From NCBI RefSeq assembly GCF_900110215.1, contig NZ_FOCX01000004.1, forward strand, positions 1 through 64,000: a stretch of DNA of 64,000 nt, given 5' to 3'. This document shows positions 8,201 through 16,015 of this stretch, piece by piece. The position numbers and the translations under genes were made by a program. Every line of letters starts with the position of its first letter. The first letter of the stretch is position 1. The stretch is from Halorientalis persicus. Its GTDB lineage: Archaea > Halobacteriota > Halobacteria > Halobacteriales > Haloarculaceae. Under the pieces are notes generated by a model. That model was not told the DNA's origin and did no database searches. It saw only the letters and a program-made list of their open reading frames with translations.

Positions 8201-10980
8201 GACTCGACGATCCGGAACCCGACGAGTTCGGGGTCGAGTACACGGAACTCGACGAGACCGTCCGCGTCCAGTCACTCGACGACGACGGCAACTGGGTACG
8301 CAAACGCGTCGAAGCCGTCTCGAAACACCCCGCACCCGATCATCTGGTCGAGATCGAAACCCAGACCGGACGGTCGATCACCGTCACGCCGGACCACGAG
8401 ATGGTCCGATGGACGGGCGGCATCGAGTCCGTTCGCGCGCACGAACTCGAACCCGGAGACGCGATTCCGGTGGACGAGCACGATCAGCAAAAACCAGCGA
8501 CCGCGACGCCCCAGGCGGTCGGTGACGGCGGCACGAACGTTGAAATAGTAGACCGGGTCCAGTTCCGCGCGTCCGATGTCGAACACACGTATTGCCTCAC
8601 GGTCGCGGAGACGAACCGGGTCGTCGCGAACGGCATCCTCACCGGCCAGTGTGACGGCGACGAGGACTGTGTGATGCTCCTGCTCGACGGCCTCCTGAAT
8701 TTCAGCAAGAAGTACCTGCCCGACAAGCGTGGCGGGAGCGTCGCCGAGGACTCCCGACTCGTCGCCGTCGACCCCGACGACGACGTCCGGTTCCTGACCT
8801 TCGAGGAGTTCTGGAACGAACTCGAATCGCCGCTTGAGGTCGACGGGAAGTTCCGCAAGCGGACCTGCTACGCCGAGGGCTGGCGGACCTACGCGTTCGA
8901 CGAGAACCACGAGGCGACCCTGCAACCCATCGAGAAAGCGATCAGATACCAGGCGGACGAGAACGAGTCGCTGGTCGAGATCGAGACGCAGTTCGGTCGA
9001 TCACTGGAGATCACCGACCACCACAGCCTGTTCCGGTACGACGACGGAATCGAGGAGGTAGCCGGTGGGGACCTCGAAGAAGGGGACCTCGTCGTCGCGC
9101 CCCGCGAATTCGATGTCGAGGCGCAGCGTACAACCATCGACGTAGCCGAATGCGTCGACGAGCCGTACGTCGCCATCGACGACCACGTCGAAGACCTCCT
9201 CCGGACAGTCTGGGAATCGGGAGAGACTGGAAGTGACGAACGGGAGGCGTTTCTCACCGGTCTCAACCACCGGCCACCCGCTGGTGGATTGGATTACCGA
9301 CTCTCCAAGGAGAAGATCCCCCTCGAGGCCTTGAAGACCATTCTAGAGGCTGGCGGGTTCGAACTACCGGAGACGACGGAAATCGGTCGACCAGGATCTT
9401 CGGACGGTATCTCTCGAACTGTCGCGGTCGACGGAGACTTCGCGTGGTTGCTCGGCCTGTTCGTCGCTGAAGGATCCACTTCGAGCGTCTGTCCCACGAT
9501 CCACAACGCCGACGAGAGTCTCATCGACCGTGCGGCGGGGATTATCGAGGACACGCTCGGACACGAACCCGGCAGACGGTGGTCGAACCGGGCGTACGAA
9601 CTCCGGTTCCCGACCGTATTCCGCGAAGTACTGTACGACCTCGGGTTCGAGGACGTCGATTCCTACGACTCTAGCGAGAAGGTCGTGCCCGACTGTATTC
9701 TCCACGCACCGCGCGAAGTCGTCCTCTCGTTCCTTCGTGGGTTCATCGCCGGCGATGGCAGTGACAGCACGGACGAGAACGTAACGACGGTCGGCTTCCA
9801 CACCACGAGCGACGATGTGAAGGACGGCATCGTGTTCCTCCTGCACCGCCTCGGACTCGTCGCCAACATCTCCGAACGTACGAATCGTGAGGGCAACCGC
9901 CAGGACATCTACACGATCACCGTCTCGGGCGGTGCGACCGACAATCCACTCCATCGGATTCTCGACGGTGAGGAACCCTACTATCCGAAGAGTCTGGTCG
10001 TCTCGATTCCTGATGCCCTGATGGAGGTTCGGGAGATGGACATCGAGGGGATCAAACAACTGATCCCGAAGTACCTCAAGCGCCGGGACAACATCTCACT
10101 CGAAAAACTCCGCGAGATCGTCCGCGAACTCGAATCGCGGGATCTCCCCACCGATGCAGCGGAGCGACTCGACGATCTGCGCCCACTCGTCGACGGCGAT
10201 CTCTCGTACCTGCGGGTCGAAAACGTCGACCGCGTCGATTACGACGGCTATCTCTACGATCTACAGGTGGGTGGTGAGCCGATCTTCACCGCCAACTGGC
10301 TGTACGCCCACAACTCCATGGACGCACCTCTCGTCATGTCCTCCCGGATCGACCCCACCGAGATCGACGACGAGGCCCACAACATGGACGTGATGGACCA
10401 GTACCCCCGCGAATTCTACGAGGCCACCCGCGAGATGGCCGACCCCGAGGACGTCGAGGACATCATGACCATCGCCGAGGAGAACCTGGGGACCGACCGC
10501 GAGTACACCGACTTCCGGCACACCCACGACACCAGTAACATCGCGCTCGGGCCGGATCTGTCGGCGTACAAGACGCTGGACGACATGATGAAGAAGATGA
10601 ACGCCCAGCTGGAGCTCTCCCGGAAACTCCGGGCCGTCGACGAGACCGACGTGGCCGAGCGGGTCATCGAGTACCACTTCCTGCCCGACATCATCGGGAA
10701 CCTCAGAGCCTTCTCCCAGCAGGAGACCCGCTGTCTAGACTGTGGCGAGAAGTACCGGCGCGTCCCGCTGACCGGCGACTGCCGGAACTGCGGTGGCGAC
10801 ATGACCCTCACCGTCCACCACGGGTCGGTCAACAAGTACATCGACACGGCCCTGGAAGTCGCCGAGGAGTACGGGACTCGCGAGTACACCACCCAGCGCC
10901 TGGAGATCCTGAAAAAGTCCATCAAGCGCATCTTCGAGAACGACAACAACAAACAGAGCGGGATTGGCGACTTCATGTAA
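5260..10980 (+). CDS. polC: DNA polymerase D large subunit DP2 with two inteins
   Basis: A 1906-codon precursor of the catalytic subunit of the archaeal replicative polymerase PolD. Removing the two inteins leaves about 1202 residues, a normal DP2 length. Seen in order: an acidic linker (about residues 285-325), a zinc-finger region with CTDC, CPDC, CRDC and CHRC pairs (about 700-750), the active-site motif CDGDEDC (residues 1131-1137), VMSSRIDP, and a C-terminal zinc finger CLDC...CRNC. The last nine residues, KQSGIGDFM, contain a PCNA-binding pattern QxxIxxF. Known PolD structures place catalytic Asp residues in the DGD motif, and the first intein is inserted immediately in front of it. The gene is translationally coupled to the PPC gene. 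The partner subunit DP1 is not in the window. Confidence 0.97.
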   Translation: MREADERYFDRLEADLDDAFEVATAARERGGDPTKDVEIPTARDMADRVENILGIDGVAERVRELEGEMSREEAALELVEDFVDGSVGDYDTDAGKIEGAVRTAVALLTEGVVAAPIEGIDRVEVLENDDGTEFVNVYYAGPIRSAGGTAQALSVLVADYARSLLGMDEFKARKDEIGRYAEEVDLYDQETGLQYSPKEKESKFIAEHMPIMLDGEATGDDEVSGYRDLERIDTNSARGGMCLVFAEGIALKAPKIQRYTRNLEEVEWPWLQDLIDGTIGKDDGSETDQGETSDDASGEAASDADDADDTAEDEADEPAGPPRVDPSEKFLRDLIAGRPVFTHPSEPGGFRLRYGRSRNHGFATAGVHPATMHLVDDFLATGTQIKTERPGKAAGVVPVDTIEGPTVRLANGDVRRIDDPAEALEVRNGVEAILDLGEYLVNYGEFVENNHPLAPASYTVEWWEQDFAASDADVQAMRDSVRVDLDDPSAEEAIEWATEYDAPLHPKYTYCWHDVSVAEFERLTAAVADAEVAKTDGAVLSDDGAGDPAEGDLIVPRPEAEDADVAGVLESLLVEHRQYEDRLVVPDWKPLVLSLGLTERLEREWAPADLPTAAREYADGDNAIRAVNAVAPFEIRERAPTRIGNRMGRPEKSESRELSPAVHTLFPIGEAGGSQRDVSKAADAGDAVEGTQGEIEVQVGRRECTDCGTRTYEARCPDCNGVTDAVYVCRDCDIEVEPDESGRAECHRCESLASPVQTETISVREQFRDALDEVGLRENAFDIVKGVKGLSSKTKTPEPIEKGILRAKHGVSAFKDGTVRYDMTDLPVTAVRPAELDVTADQFRELGYEEDMQGEPLRHDDQLVELKVQDIVLSDGAAEHMLKTADFVDDLLESYYGLDPFYDVDDRQELVGELVFGMAPHTSAATVGRIIGFTSAAVGYAHPYFHAAKRRNCFHPDTEIRYEDDRERLREVPIETFVERRLDDPEPDEFGVEYTELDETVRVQSLDDDGNWVRKRVEAVSKHPAPDHLVEIETQTGRSITVTPDHEMVRWTGGIESVRAHELEPGDAIPVDEHDQQKPATATPQAVGDGGTNVEIVDRVQFRASDVEHTYCLTVAETNRVVANGILTGQCDGDEDCVMLLLDGLLNFSKKYLPDKRGGSVAEDSRLVAVDPDDDVRFLTFEEFWNELESPLEVDGKFRKRTCYAEGWRTYAFDENHEATLQPIEKAIRYQADENESLVEIETQFGRSLEITDHHSLFRYDDGIEEVAGGDLEEGDLVVAPREFDVEAQRTTIDVAECVDEPYVAIDDHVEDLLRTVWESGETGSDEREAFLTGLNHRPPAGGLDYRLSKEKIPLEALKTILEAGGFELPETTEIGRPGSSDGISRTVAVDGDFAWLLGLFVAEGSTSSVCPTIHNADESLIDRAAGIIEDTLGHEPGRRWSNRAYELRFPTVFREVLYDLGFEDVDSYDSSEKVVPDCILHAPREVVLSFLRGFIAGDGSDSTDENVTTVGFHTTSDDVKDGIVFLLHRLGLVANISERTNREGNRQDIYTITVSGGATDNPLHRILDGEEPYYPKSLVVSIPDALMEVREMDIEGIKQLIPKYLKRRDNISLEKLREIVRELESRDLPTDAAERLDDLRPLVDGDLSYLRVENVDRVDYDGYLYDLQVGGEPIFTANWLYAHNSMDAPLVMSSRIDPTEIDDEAHNMDVMDQYPREFYEATREMADPEDVEDIMTIAEENLGTDREYTDFRHTHDTSNIALGPDLSAYKTLDDMMKKMNAQLELSRKLRAVDETDVAERVIEYHFLPDIIGNLRAFSQQETRCLDCGEKYRRVPLTGDCRNCGGDMTLTVHHGSVNKYIDTALEVAEEYGTREYTTQRLEILKKSIKRIFENDNNKQSGIGDFM
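8116..8649 (+). other. Intein 1 of polC (mini-intein, 178 residues, C-terminal Gln)
   Basis: It occupies precursor residues 953-1130. It begins with Cys (CFHPDTEIRYEDD) after RRN and ends VVANGILTGQ before the extein Cys of CDGDED. Block B is seen as TVTPDHEMV, and the C-terminal block as YCLTVAETNRVVANG. There is no LAGLIDADG endonuclease between them, so this is a mini-intein. The last residue is Gln, not the usual Asn. The DP2 intein of Pyrococcus abyssi at this site is known to splice with Gln. The host protein has no intact DGD active site until it is removed. Confidence 0.93.
8737..10314 (+). other. Intein 2 of polC (526 residues, LAGLIDADG homing endonuclease)
   Basis: It occupies precursor residues 1160-1685, from SVAEDSRLVAVD after KRGG to LYAHN before SMDAPLV. 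Block B is seen as LEITDHHSLFR. Two dodecapeptide motifs, WLLGLFVAEGS and FLRGFIAGDGS, mark an endonuclease of the LAGLIDADG type, each with an acidic residue. The splice junctions are Ser at position 1, His-Asn at the end, and Ser as the first C-extein residue. Codon choice is visibly less G+C-rich than in the exteins, consistent with horizontal entry. Confidence 0.95.
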
Positions 10981-10987
10981 GACCACC

Positions 10988-11028
10988 TTTTTGGCGAGGG
11001 GGTCGCCCTGCGACCCCCTCGCCAAAAA
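10988..11028 (+). terminator. Perfect 19-bp hairpin after polC
   Basis: The left arm 10988-11006 (TTTTTGGCGAGGGGGTCGC) pairs perfectly with 11010-11028 around a three-base loop. It lies eight bases after the polC stop and starts with a T-tract, so it probably ends that transcript. The arms resemble copies at 44.65 kb and 58.1 kb (see findings). Confidence 0.7.
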
Positions 11029-11042
11029 CGTGGGCGAAAAAG

Positions 11043-11118
11043 CGGAACTCGCGCCGTGCGCGAGTTCCGGTGCTGTGCTGGCGGTTTCCGCGACCGCACC
11101 GCGACCGCACTGCGACCG
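11043..11118. repeat. Intergenic hairpin plus GCGACCGCAC repeat, copy 1
   Basis: A second hairpin (CGGAACTCGCG at 11043-11053 with CGCGAGTTCCG at 11059-11069) is followed by TGCTGGCGGT at 11076 and repeated GACCGCACC units to 11118. The latter part recurs in inverted orientation at 50337-50374. It is non-coding as far as I can see. Confidence 0.6.
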
Positions 11119-11199
11119 CCTCCGCGGCCGTACCACTCCCCTCCATCTTCGCAGTGTCGGCCGTAGATTTAACCCCGGGCCCGACGAATCGTCACGGGT

Positions 11200-11499
11200 A
11201 TGAGCGACAGTCCGGAGGGCACCACGCCGTCGTTCGGCCAGAGCGTCTACGACGACGAAGGCAACGAACTTGGCCGTATCCGCGGATTCGACGAACACGG
11301 GTTCTACGTGACGCTGGACGAGGGCATCGAGGGCTTCTCGGAGGAACACGTCACCTCCGGCCACGAGTGGGGCGAGGCCGAGTTGATGTGGCGCTGCTGG
11401 GGATGTGGCGAGATGGGCGACATCGAGGAAGACATCCCCGAGGCCTGTCCCACCTGTGGCGCGCCCAAAGAGGACATCTATTACTGGACCGAGGACTGA
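11200..11499 (+). CDS. Rubredoxin-like zinc-ribbon protein, DUF7130-type
   Basis: A 99-residue protein in two parts. The N-terminal half (FGQSVYDDEGNELGRIRGFD, residues 12-31) looks like a small PRC/beta-barrel-like fold. The C-terminal half holds WRCWGCGEMG and CPTCGAPKEDIYYW, two Cys pairs arranged as in rubredoxin. It may bind Zn or Fe, and redox activity is only a guess. A TATA-like GATTTAACC lies about 30 bases before the ATG. panE follows nine bases after its stop, so they are likely co-transcribed. Confidence 0.75.
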   Translation: MSDSPEGTTPSFGQSVYDDEGNELGRIRGFDEHGFYVTLDEGIEGFSEEHVTSGHEWGEAELMWRCWGCGEMGDIEEDIPEACPTCGAPKEDIYYWTED

Positions 11500-11508
11500 C
11501 CGGCGACC

Positions 11509-12396
11509 GTGGACGTCCTCGTGTTCGGGGCCGGGAGCCTCGGCTCGCTCGTCGGCGGCCTGCTCGCCCGCCAGCACCGCGTGACCCTGGTCGGGCGTGA
11601 CCCCCACGTCGGGACCGTCGCCACCGAGGGTCTGACCGTCGACGGCGAGATCGAGTGTCACGTCGAACCGGACGGGGTGACTGCAGTCCCGTCCGACGCC
11701 GCCCCCGATCTTGCGCTCGTGACCGTCAAAGCCTACGACACCGACGCCGCCGCCGAGGCGCTGGCGGACGCCGACGTGGGGGCAACGCTCTCCCTCCAGA
11801 ACGGTCTCGACAACGAAACGGTGCTGGCCGACCGTCTCGACTGCCCGGTGCTGGCAGGGACCTGCACCTACGGCGCGATGCTCGCGGAACCGGGCCGGGT
11901 CACCTGCACCGGCGTCGGCGAGGTCGTACTGGGACCGCGTGACGGCGGCGAGTCCGACCCCGCGGATCGAGTCGGTGCGGCCTTCGAGACGGCCGGGATC
12001 GAGACCACTGTCGCGGCAGATATGCCGCGCCGAATCTGGGAGAAACTGGCGGTCAACGCGGGGATCAACGCCACCACGGCGCTGGCCCGGATCGAGAACG
12101 GCGCGGTGCTTTCCGGGCCGGCGAGCGAGGTGGCTGCCGAGGCCGCCCGCGAGACCGCCCGCGCGGCACGCGAGGCGGGAGTCGATCTCGCCGACGAGGC
12201 CGCCGTCGATGCCGTCCGGGCGGTCGCCGAGGCGACGGCCGACAACACGTCCTCGATGCAGCAGGACGTGCTGGCCGAGCGCCGGACGGAGGTCGACGCG
12301 ATCAACGGGGCCGTCGCCGAGCGGATCGACGCGCCGGTCAACCGGACGCTCGCGGGACTGCTCCGGGCCTGGGGGCGGGCACGCGACCTTCGATAA
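11509..12396 (+). CDS. panE: Ketopantoate reductase (2-dehydropantoate 2-reductase)
   Basis: A 295-residue NADPH-dependent enzyme that makes pantoate for coenzyme A synthesis. The N-terminus has the Rossmann motif VFGAGSLGSLVG (residues 5-16). SLQNGLDNE near residue 95 and the catalytic-region segment EKLAVNAGINATTAL near residue 180 are family hallmarks. TSSMQQDVLAERRTEVDAIN near residue 250 matches the conserved C-terminal substrate region. The start is a GTG nine bases after the preceding gene, and its position directly before the Rossmann strand supports it. Confidence 0.92.
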   Translation: MDVLVFGAGSLGSLVGGLLARQHRVTLVGRDPHVGTVATEGLTVDGEIECHVEPDGVTAVPSDAAPDLALVTVKAYDTDAAAEALADADVGATLSLQNGLDNETVLADRLDCPVLAGTCTYGAMLAEPGRVTCTGVGEVVLGPRDGGESDPADRVGAAFETAGIETTVAADMPRRIWEKLAVNAGINATTALARIENGAVLSGPASEVAAEAARETARAAREAGVDLADEAAVDAVRAVAEATADNTSSMQQDVLAERRTEVDAINGAVAERIDAPVNRTLAGLLRAWGRARDLR

Positions 12397-12437
12397 GTTG
12401 CAAAGGTTTAGTGGGTCGCCGTCCGGAGCCACTGGTG

Positions 12438-13802
12438 ATGGAAATCTTCGGGTCCAGCGGCGTTCGCGGGGTGGCAAACGAGTACCTCAACCCCGAGTTC
12501 GTCTGCAACATCGCGCAAGCGGCCGGCTCGGTCTGGGACGCCGACGCCGTCGCGCTGGCCCGGGACACGCGAACCACCGGCGAGATGCTGGCCAACGCCG
12601 CCGCCAGCGGGCTGGCCAGCGTGGGAGCGGACGTGCACCGACTCGGGGTCGTCCCGACACCTGGACTGCAGGCCTACTGCGAGCGGGTCGGCGTCCCCGG
12701 CGTGATGATCACCGCCTCGCACAACCCGCCCCAGTACAACGGCGTGAAACTCGTCGGAGCCGACGGGATCGAACTCTCGCGGGGGACCCTCGAACGCGTC
12801 GAGGAGCGCCTGCTCACCGAGGACTTCGATTCGGTCCCCTGGGACGAGACGGGCCGGGAGGAGCGGATCGACGACGCCCGTGACCGCTACGTCGAGCAAC
12901 TGCTTGCCGCCGTCGACCGCGAGCGCATCGCCGACGCCGACCTGACGGTCGCGCTCGATCCCGGGCACGGCGCGGGGGCGCTCACCAGCCCCCGAATCTT
13001 CCGGGAACTGGGCTGTGACGTGGTTACGGTCAACGCCCAGGTCGACGGCCACTTCCCCGGGCGGGACCCCGAACCGGTCGCGGAGAACCTGGCCGATCTC
13101 GGACGGCTGGTCCGGGCGGCCGACGCCGACGTGGGGGTCGCACACGACGGGGACGCCGACCGGGCGATCTTCTTCGACGAACACGGCGAGTTCATCGAGG
13201 GTGACGGGGCGCTGGCGGCGCTCGCGGCGGCGGAACTCGACGCCGGTGACACGGCCGTCTCGGCGGTCAACGTCTCCCAGCGGCTGGTCGACGTGGCCGA
13301 CCGCGCCGGGGCGGCCCTGTCGCTGACGGCCATCGGCAGTACGAACATCATCACGCGCATCCGCAACCTCCAGGCCGACGGCGAGTCGGTCCCCGTCGCC
13401 GGCGAGGGCAACGGCGGCATCCTCTTTCCCGACTACCGGATCACCCGCGACGGGGCCTACACGGCCGCGCGCTTCCTCGAACTTCTCGCCGAACGACCGG
13501 CCAGCGAGGTGGTCGCACCCTACGACGACTACCAGTTGCTCCGGACAGACGTGAAATACGAGACCGACGACGAGCGCCGCCGCCTGCTCGACGCCGTCGA
13601 AGCCGTCGCACGGGACGCCGACGCCACGCTCGACACGACCGACGGCTACCGGCTCGACTACGGCGACAGCTGGGTGCTGGCCCGGCCCAGCGGAACCGAG
13701 CCAGTGATCCGCGTCTACGCCGAGTCACGGGACCCTGCCCGGTCGGCCGACCTGGTCGAACGGATGCACGAGGCCATGGTCGCCGCCCGCGACGAGGACT
13801 AA
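12438..13802 (+). CDS. glmM: Phosphoglucosamine mutase family protein
   Basis: A 454-residue alpha-D-phosphohexomutase. It starts MEIFGSSGVRGVANE. The phosphoserine loop is TASHNPPQY with Ser94, the Mg-binding loop is DGDADR (residues 237-242), and the C-terminal phosphate-binding loop is RPSGTEP. These are all four landmarks of the family. Haloarchaeal members make glucosamine-1-phosphate for UDP-GlcNAc, though phosphomannomutase activity cannot be excluded from sequence. The start at 12438 follows a TATA-like AGGTTTAGTG by about 28 bases. Its stop overlaps that of the convergent gene by four bases (CTAA). Confidence 0.9.
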   Translation: MEIFGSSGVRGVANEYLNPEFVCNIAQAAGSVWDADAVALARDTRTTGEMLANAAASGLASVGADVHRLGVVPTPGLQAYCERVGVPGVMITASHNPPQYNGVKLVGADGIELSRGTLERVEERLLTEDFDSVPWDETGREERIDDARDRYVEQLLAAVDRERIADADLTVALDPGHGAGALTSPRIFRELGCDVVTVNAQVDGHFPGRDPEPVAENLADLGRLVRAADADVGVAHDGDADRAIFFDEHGEFIEGDGALAALAAAELDAGDTAVSAVNVSQRLVDVADRAGAALSLTAIGSTNIITRIRNLQADGESVPVAGEGNGGILFPDYRITRDGAYTAARFLELLAERPASEVVAPYDDYQLLRTDVKYETDDERRRLLDAVEAVARDADATLDTTDGYRLDYGDSWVLARPSGTEPVIRVYAESRDPARSADLVERMHEAMVAARDED

Positions 13803-14935
13803 CCGGGCAGTTCCTCGAGTGTCGCCGCCAGTTCCTCGCGTGCTTCTCGCGTCGCGTCCAGGTCCGCCTGGACCGCGCCCGACTGGAGCCGCTGGCGTTC
13901 GGCGTCGTCGAGTTGCTCGCGGGCCTGTGCGCTCGTCCGGAGCCGGTCGTAGTCCTCGCGCTCGGTCAGCGCCCGCACGGTGCGGACCTTCGCGACCACG
14001 TCCTCCGGCGCGAACCGGCCCGTGACCTGGATCAGCTCCCGGGCGAGAAAGCGCAGTTCCGCGGCGGCCGGCGGCGGCCACGAGACGGTCAGGGGCTCGG
14101 CGTCGAGTCGCCGGAGGTACGTCTGACTCGCCCCGATGGCCGTCTTCAGCGCCGTCGCGTCGTCGACGTAGTGGTCGAGCTTGGACTTGGAGTAATCGGC
14201 GTACTCGAGCAGGGTGGGGATCGGTTCGGTCCCCGGCTGGTGAGTCTCGATGTAGTCGGTCAGCTTCGAAGGCGGCTGGCGGTACTCCACGAGCGGGAAC
14301 GACGCCGTCGCCTCGACGAACCCCAGCACGTCTCGGGCGCTCGCCTCCCGTTTGAACTCGCGGAAGGCCGCCTCGACGGCGTCGTTGTAGGACGCGATGG
14401 GTTCGCGCAGTCGCTCGACCGGGGCGTCGAGGTCGGCCTCGCCCATCGCCACGAGGGCGTCGAGGTCGGCGATCCGCTCGTCCAGTTCCCGCACGCGGCG
14501 CTCGGCGCGGGTGCGCAGTTCCGCGTACCGATTCCGGGTCGCCTCGCGCTCTTCCAGCAGGGCGGCGTCGTCGGCGGCCGGCGAGAGCGCCTCCCGCGCC
14601 CGTGCGAAGTCCGATTCCGTGAGCCGGCGCTGCTGCATGATGTCGTCGACTTCCTCGAAGCACTCCCGATGGGGCAACTCCTCGGGGAGGCCGTCGACGA
14701 ACTTCTCCATCTCTTCCTGGAACTCGATGAAGACTCTGAAATCGCCGTCGCCGGTCGCTTCCTCCTCGTAGTCGTCGAACAGCCGCTGGAGCCGGTCGTA
14801 CTGCTCGGCGACGGCTTCGAGGTCGCCCTCGCCGCGCTCCTCGACGCGGGCCTGTGCGCTCTCGGCCGCGCGGTGGGCCGATTCGAGGTCCGCGATCAGG
14901 TCCGCTACGTCGTCGGGGCCCGCGCCGTCACTCAT
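13799..14935 (-). CDS. Coiled-coil haloarchaeal protein, DUF7118-like
   Basis: A 378-residue soluble, acidic, strongly helical protein with long heptad-like stretches at residues 15-60 and 140-180. The middle carries [21 protein letters not shown] and a conserved-looking segment [18 protein letters not shown] recognise it as a haloarchaeal conserved protein without known function. Its start overlaps the hisI stop by eight bases (ATGAGTGA), so it is translated after hisI from the same message. Confidence 0.7.
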   Translation of the reverse strand: MSDGAGPDDVADLIADLESAHRAAESAQARVEERGEGDLEAVAEQYDRLQRLFDDYEEEATGDGDFRVFIEFQEEMEKFVDGLPEELPHRECFEEVDDIMQQRRLTESDFARAREALSPAADDAALLEEREATRNRYAELRTRAERRVRELDERIADLDALVAMGEADLDAPVERLREPIASYNDAVEAAFREFKREASARDVLGFVEATASFPLVEYRQPPSKLTDYIETHQPGTEPIPTLLEYADYSKSKLDHYVDDATALKTAIGASQTYLRRLDAEPLTVSWPPPAAAELRFLARELIQVTGRFAPEDVVAKVRTVRALTEREDYDRLRTSAQAREQLDDAERQRLQSGAVQADLDATREAREELAATLEELPG

Positions 14936-15302
14936 CGTACACGTCGTCGGGATCGAACACCCGGTCTCCGACGACTTCGCCGTCGATGGTGCGGTAGAAA
15001 CACGAGCGATACCCGGTGTGACACGCGCCGCCCTCCTGTTCGACCAGGTACAGCAGCGAGTCGCCGTCGCAGTCGACCAGAATCTCTTCCACAGTTTGGA
15101 TGTGGCCGCTGGTCGCGCCCTTCTCCCAGAGTTCGTCGCGGCTTCGCGAGTAGTAGTGGGCCCGCCCGGTCTCGCGGGTCCGCTCGACGGCCGCCCGGGT
15201 GACGAACGCGAGCATGAGAACCTCGCCCGAATCCGCGTCCTGAGCGACCGCCGGGAGCAAATCCTGCTCGTCGAAGGCTAACTCGACGTCGGCGTTGTCC
15301 AT
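14928..15302 (-). CDS. hisI: Phosphoribosyl-AMP cyclohydrolase
   Basis: A 124-residue enzyme of histidine synthesis (third step). It shows the family signature [34 protein letters not shown] and the metal-binding [14 protein letters not shown] and [13 protein letters not shown]. The start is set at [10 protein letters not shown] (15302) because the conserved fold begins there, and the longer upstream reading has no similarity. hisA and hisB lie 3.6 and 5.6 kb away on the other strand. Here hisI is paired with a coiled-coil gene instead. Confidence 0.93.
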   Translation of the reverse strand: MDNADVELAFDEQDLLPAVAQDADSGEVLMLAFVTRAAVERTRETGRAHYYSRSRDELWEKGATSGHIQTVEEILVDCDGDSLLYLVEQEGGACHTGYRSCFYRTIDGEVVGDRVFDPDDVYDE

Positions 15303-15377
15303 ACTCCCCTCTGTGACCGTGGCACCGATATGCTTTGTGTCGCCGTCGCCGTCCGTCGATATCATCTCTGAAGCCGA

Positions 15378-15391
15378 ACCGATTTCGGTTT
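15378..15391. promoter_or_regulatory. 14-bp perfect palindrome between hisI and a lipoprotein gene
   Basis: AACCGATTTCGGTT is its own reverse complement. It lies in the 200-base divergent spacer between hisI (start 15302) and the lipoprotein gene (start 15500), next to an AT-rich ACTTATTATCAC. It could be an operator or a chance hairpin. Nothing else marks this spacer. Confidence 0.3.
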
Positions 15392-15499
15392 CAGAACTTA
15401 TTATCACGTCGAAAAACGCAGGATTACTTGCTCTCTGCGTTCTCAGAAACTGTAATCGGGTCTGAGGATTGAAGCCGCTGTGGCACAGAGCCTGTGTCG

Positions 15500-16015
15500 A
15501 TGGAGCGCCGGAAATTCTTACGACGCGGGGCGGTCGGCGTGACCCTCGGGACCGTCGGCTGTCTCGGCATGGGTGGCGAGGTCGTCGTGACAGTCTCCCG
15601 TGACGTGTCCGTCCAGCCCGGGACCGGCTGGATCCGGGAGATTCCGGACGTGTCCGACCCCGGCGGCTCGATCTCGTATATCTCCCGGTCACAGGCTCCC
15701 TTCGACGTGTACTTTTTCACCAGCGAGAAACAGATGCGCCAGTACGACGCCTACACCAGCGGCGAGGACCCCGAGACCAAGCCGACCGGCGACCGCGACA
15801 TCGGGCGCACGGCCACGGAAACTACAGGCGGCGAGTACAAGGCCAGTACGGAAAACGACGGCGGCCGCCAATCCATCGACGCGACCGGGCCGTACTACTT
15901 CGTCCTCGATCACTCCGATTACCCGGCCGCTGGCGGTGCCTGGCCGAGCGATATGCCGGAGCGCCGGACGATCTACCTGGATCTGACCGTCACGGAAAAA
16001 CGGTTCGGGTTCTAG
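15500..16015 (+). CDS. Tat-exported lipoprotein of unknown function
   Basis: A 171-residue protein with a twin-arginine signal [15 protein letters not shown] and a lipobox TVGC (Cys at about residue 21), so it is exported folded and lipid-anchored as is usual in haloarchaea. The mature part has a beta-rich look ([44 protein letters not shown]), suggesting a small extracellular domain. I do not recognise a family. The ATG at 15500 is preferred to a GTG two codons upstream because the Tat motif follows directly. It shares a CTAG stop with the convergent prepilin peptidase gene. Confidence 0.7.
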   Translation: MERRKFLRRGAVGVTLGTVGCLGMGGEVVVTVSRDVSVQPGTGWIREIPDVSDPGGSISYISRSQAPFDVYFFTSEKQMRQYDAYTSGEDPETKPTGDRDIGRTATETTGGEYKASTENDGGRQSIDATGPYYFVLDHSDYPAAGGAWPSDMPERRTIYLDLTVTEKRFGF

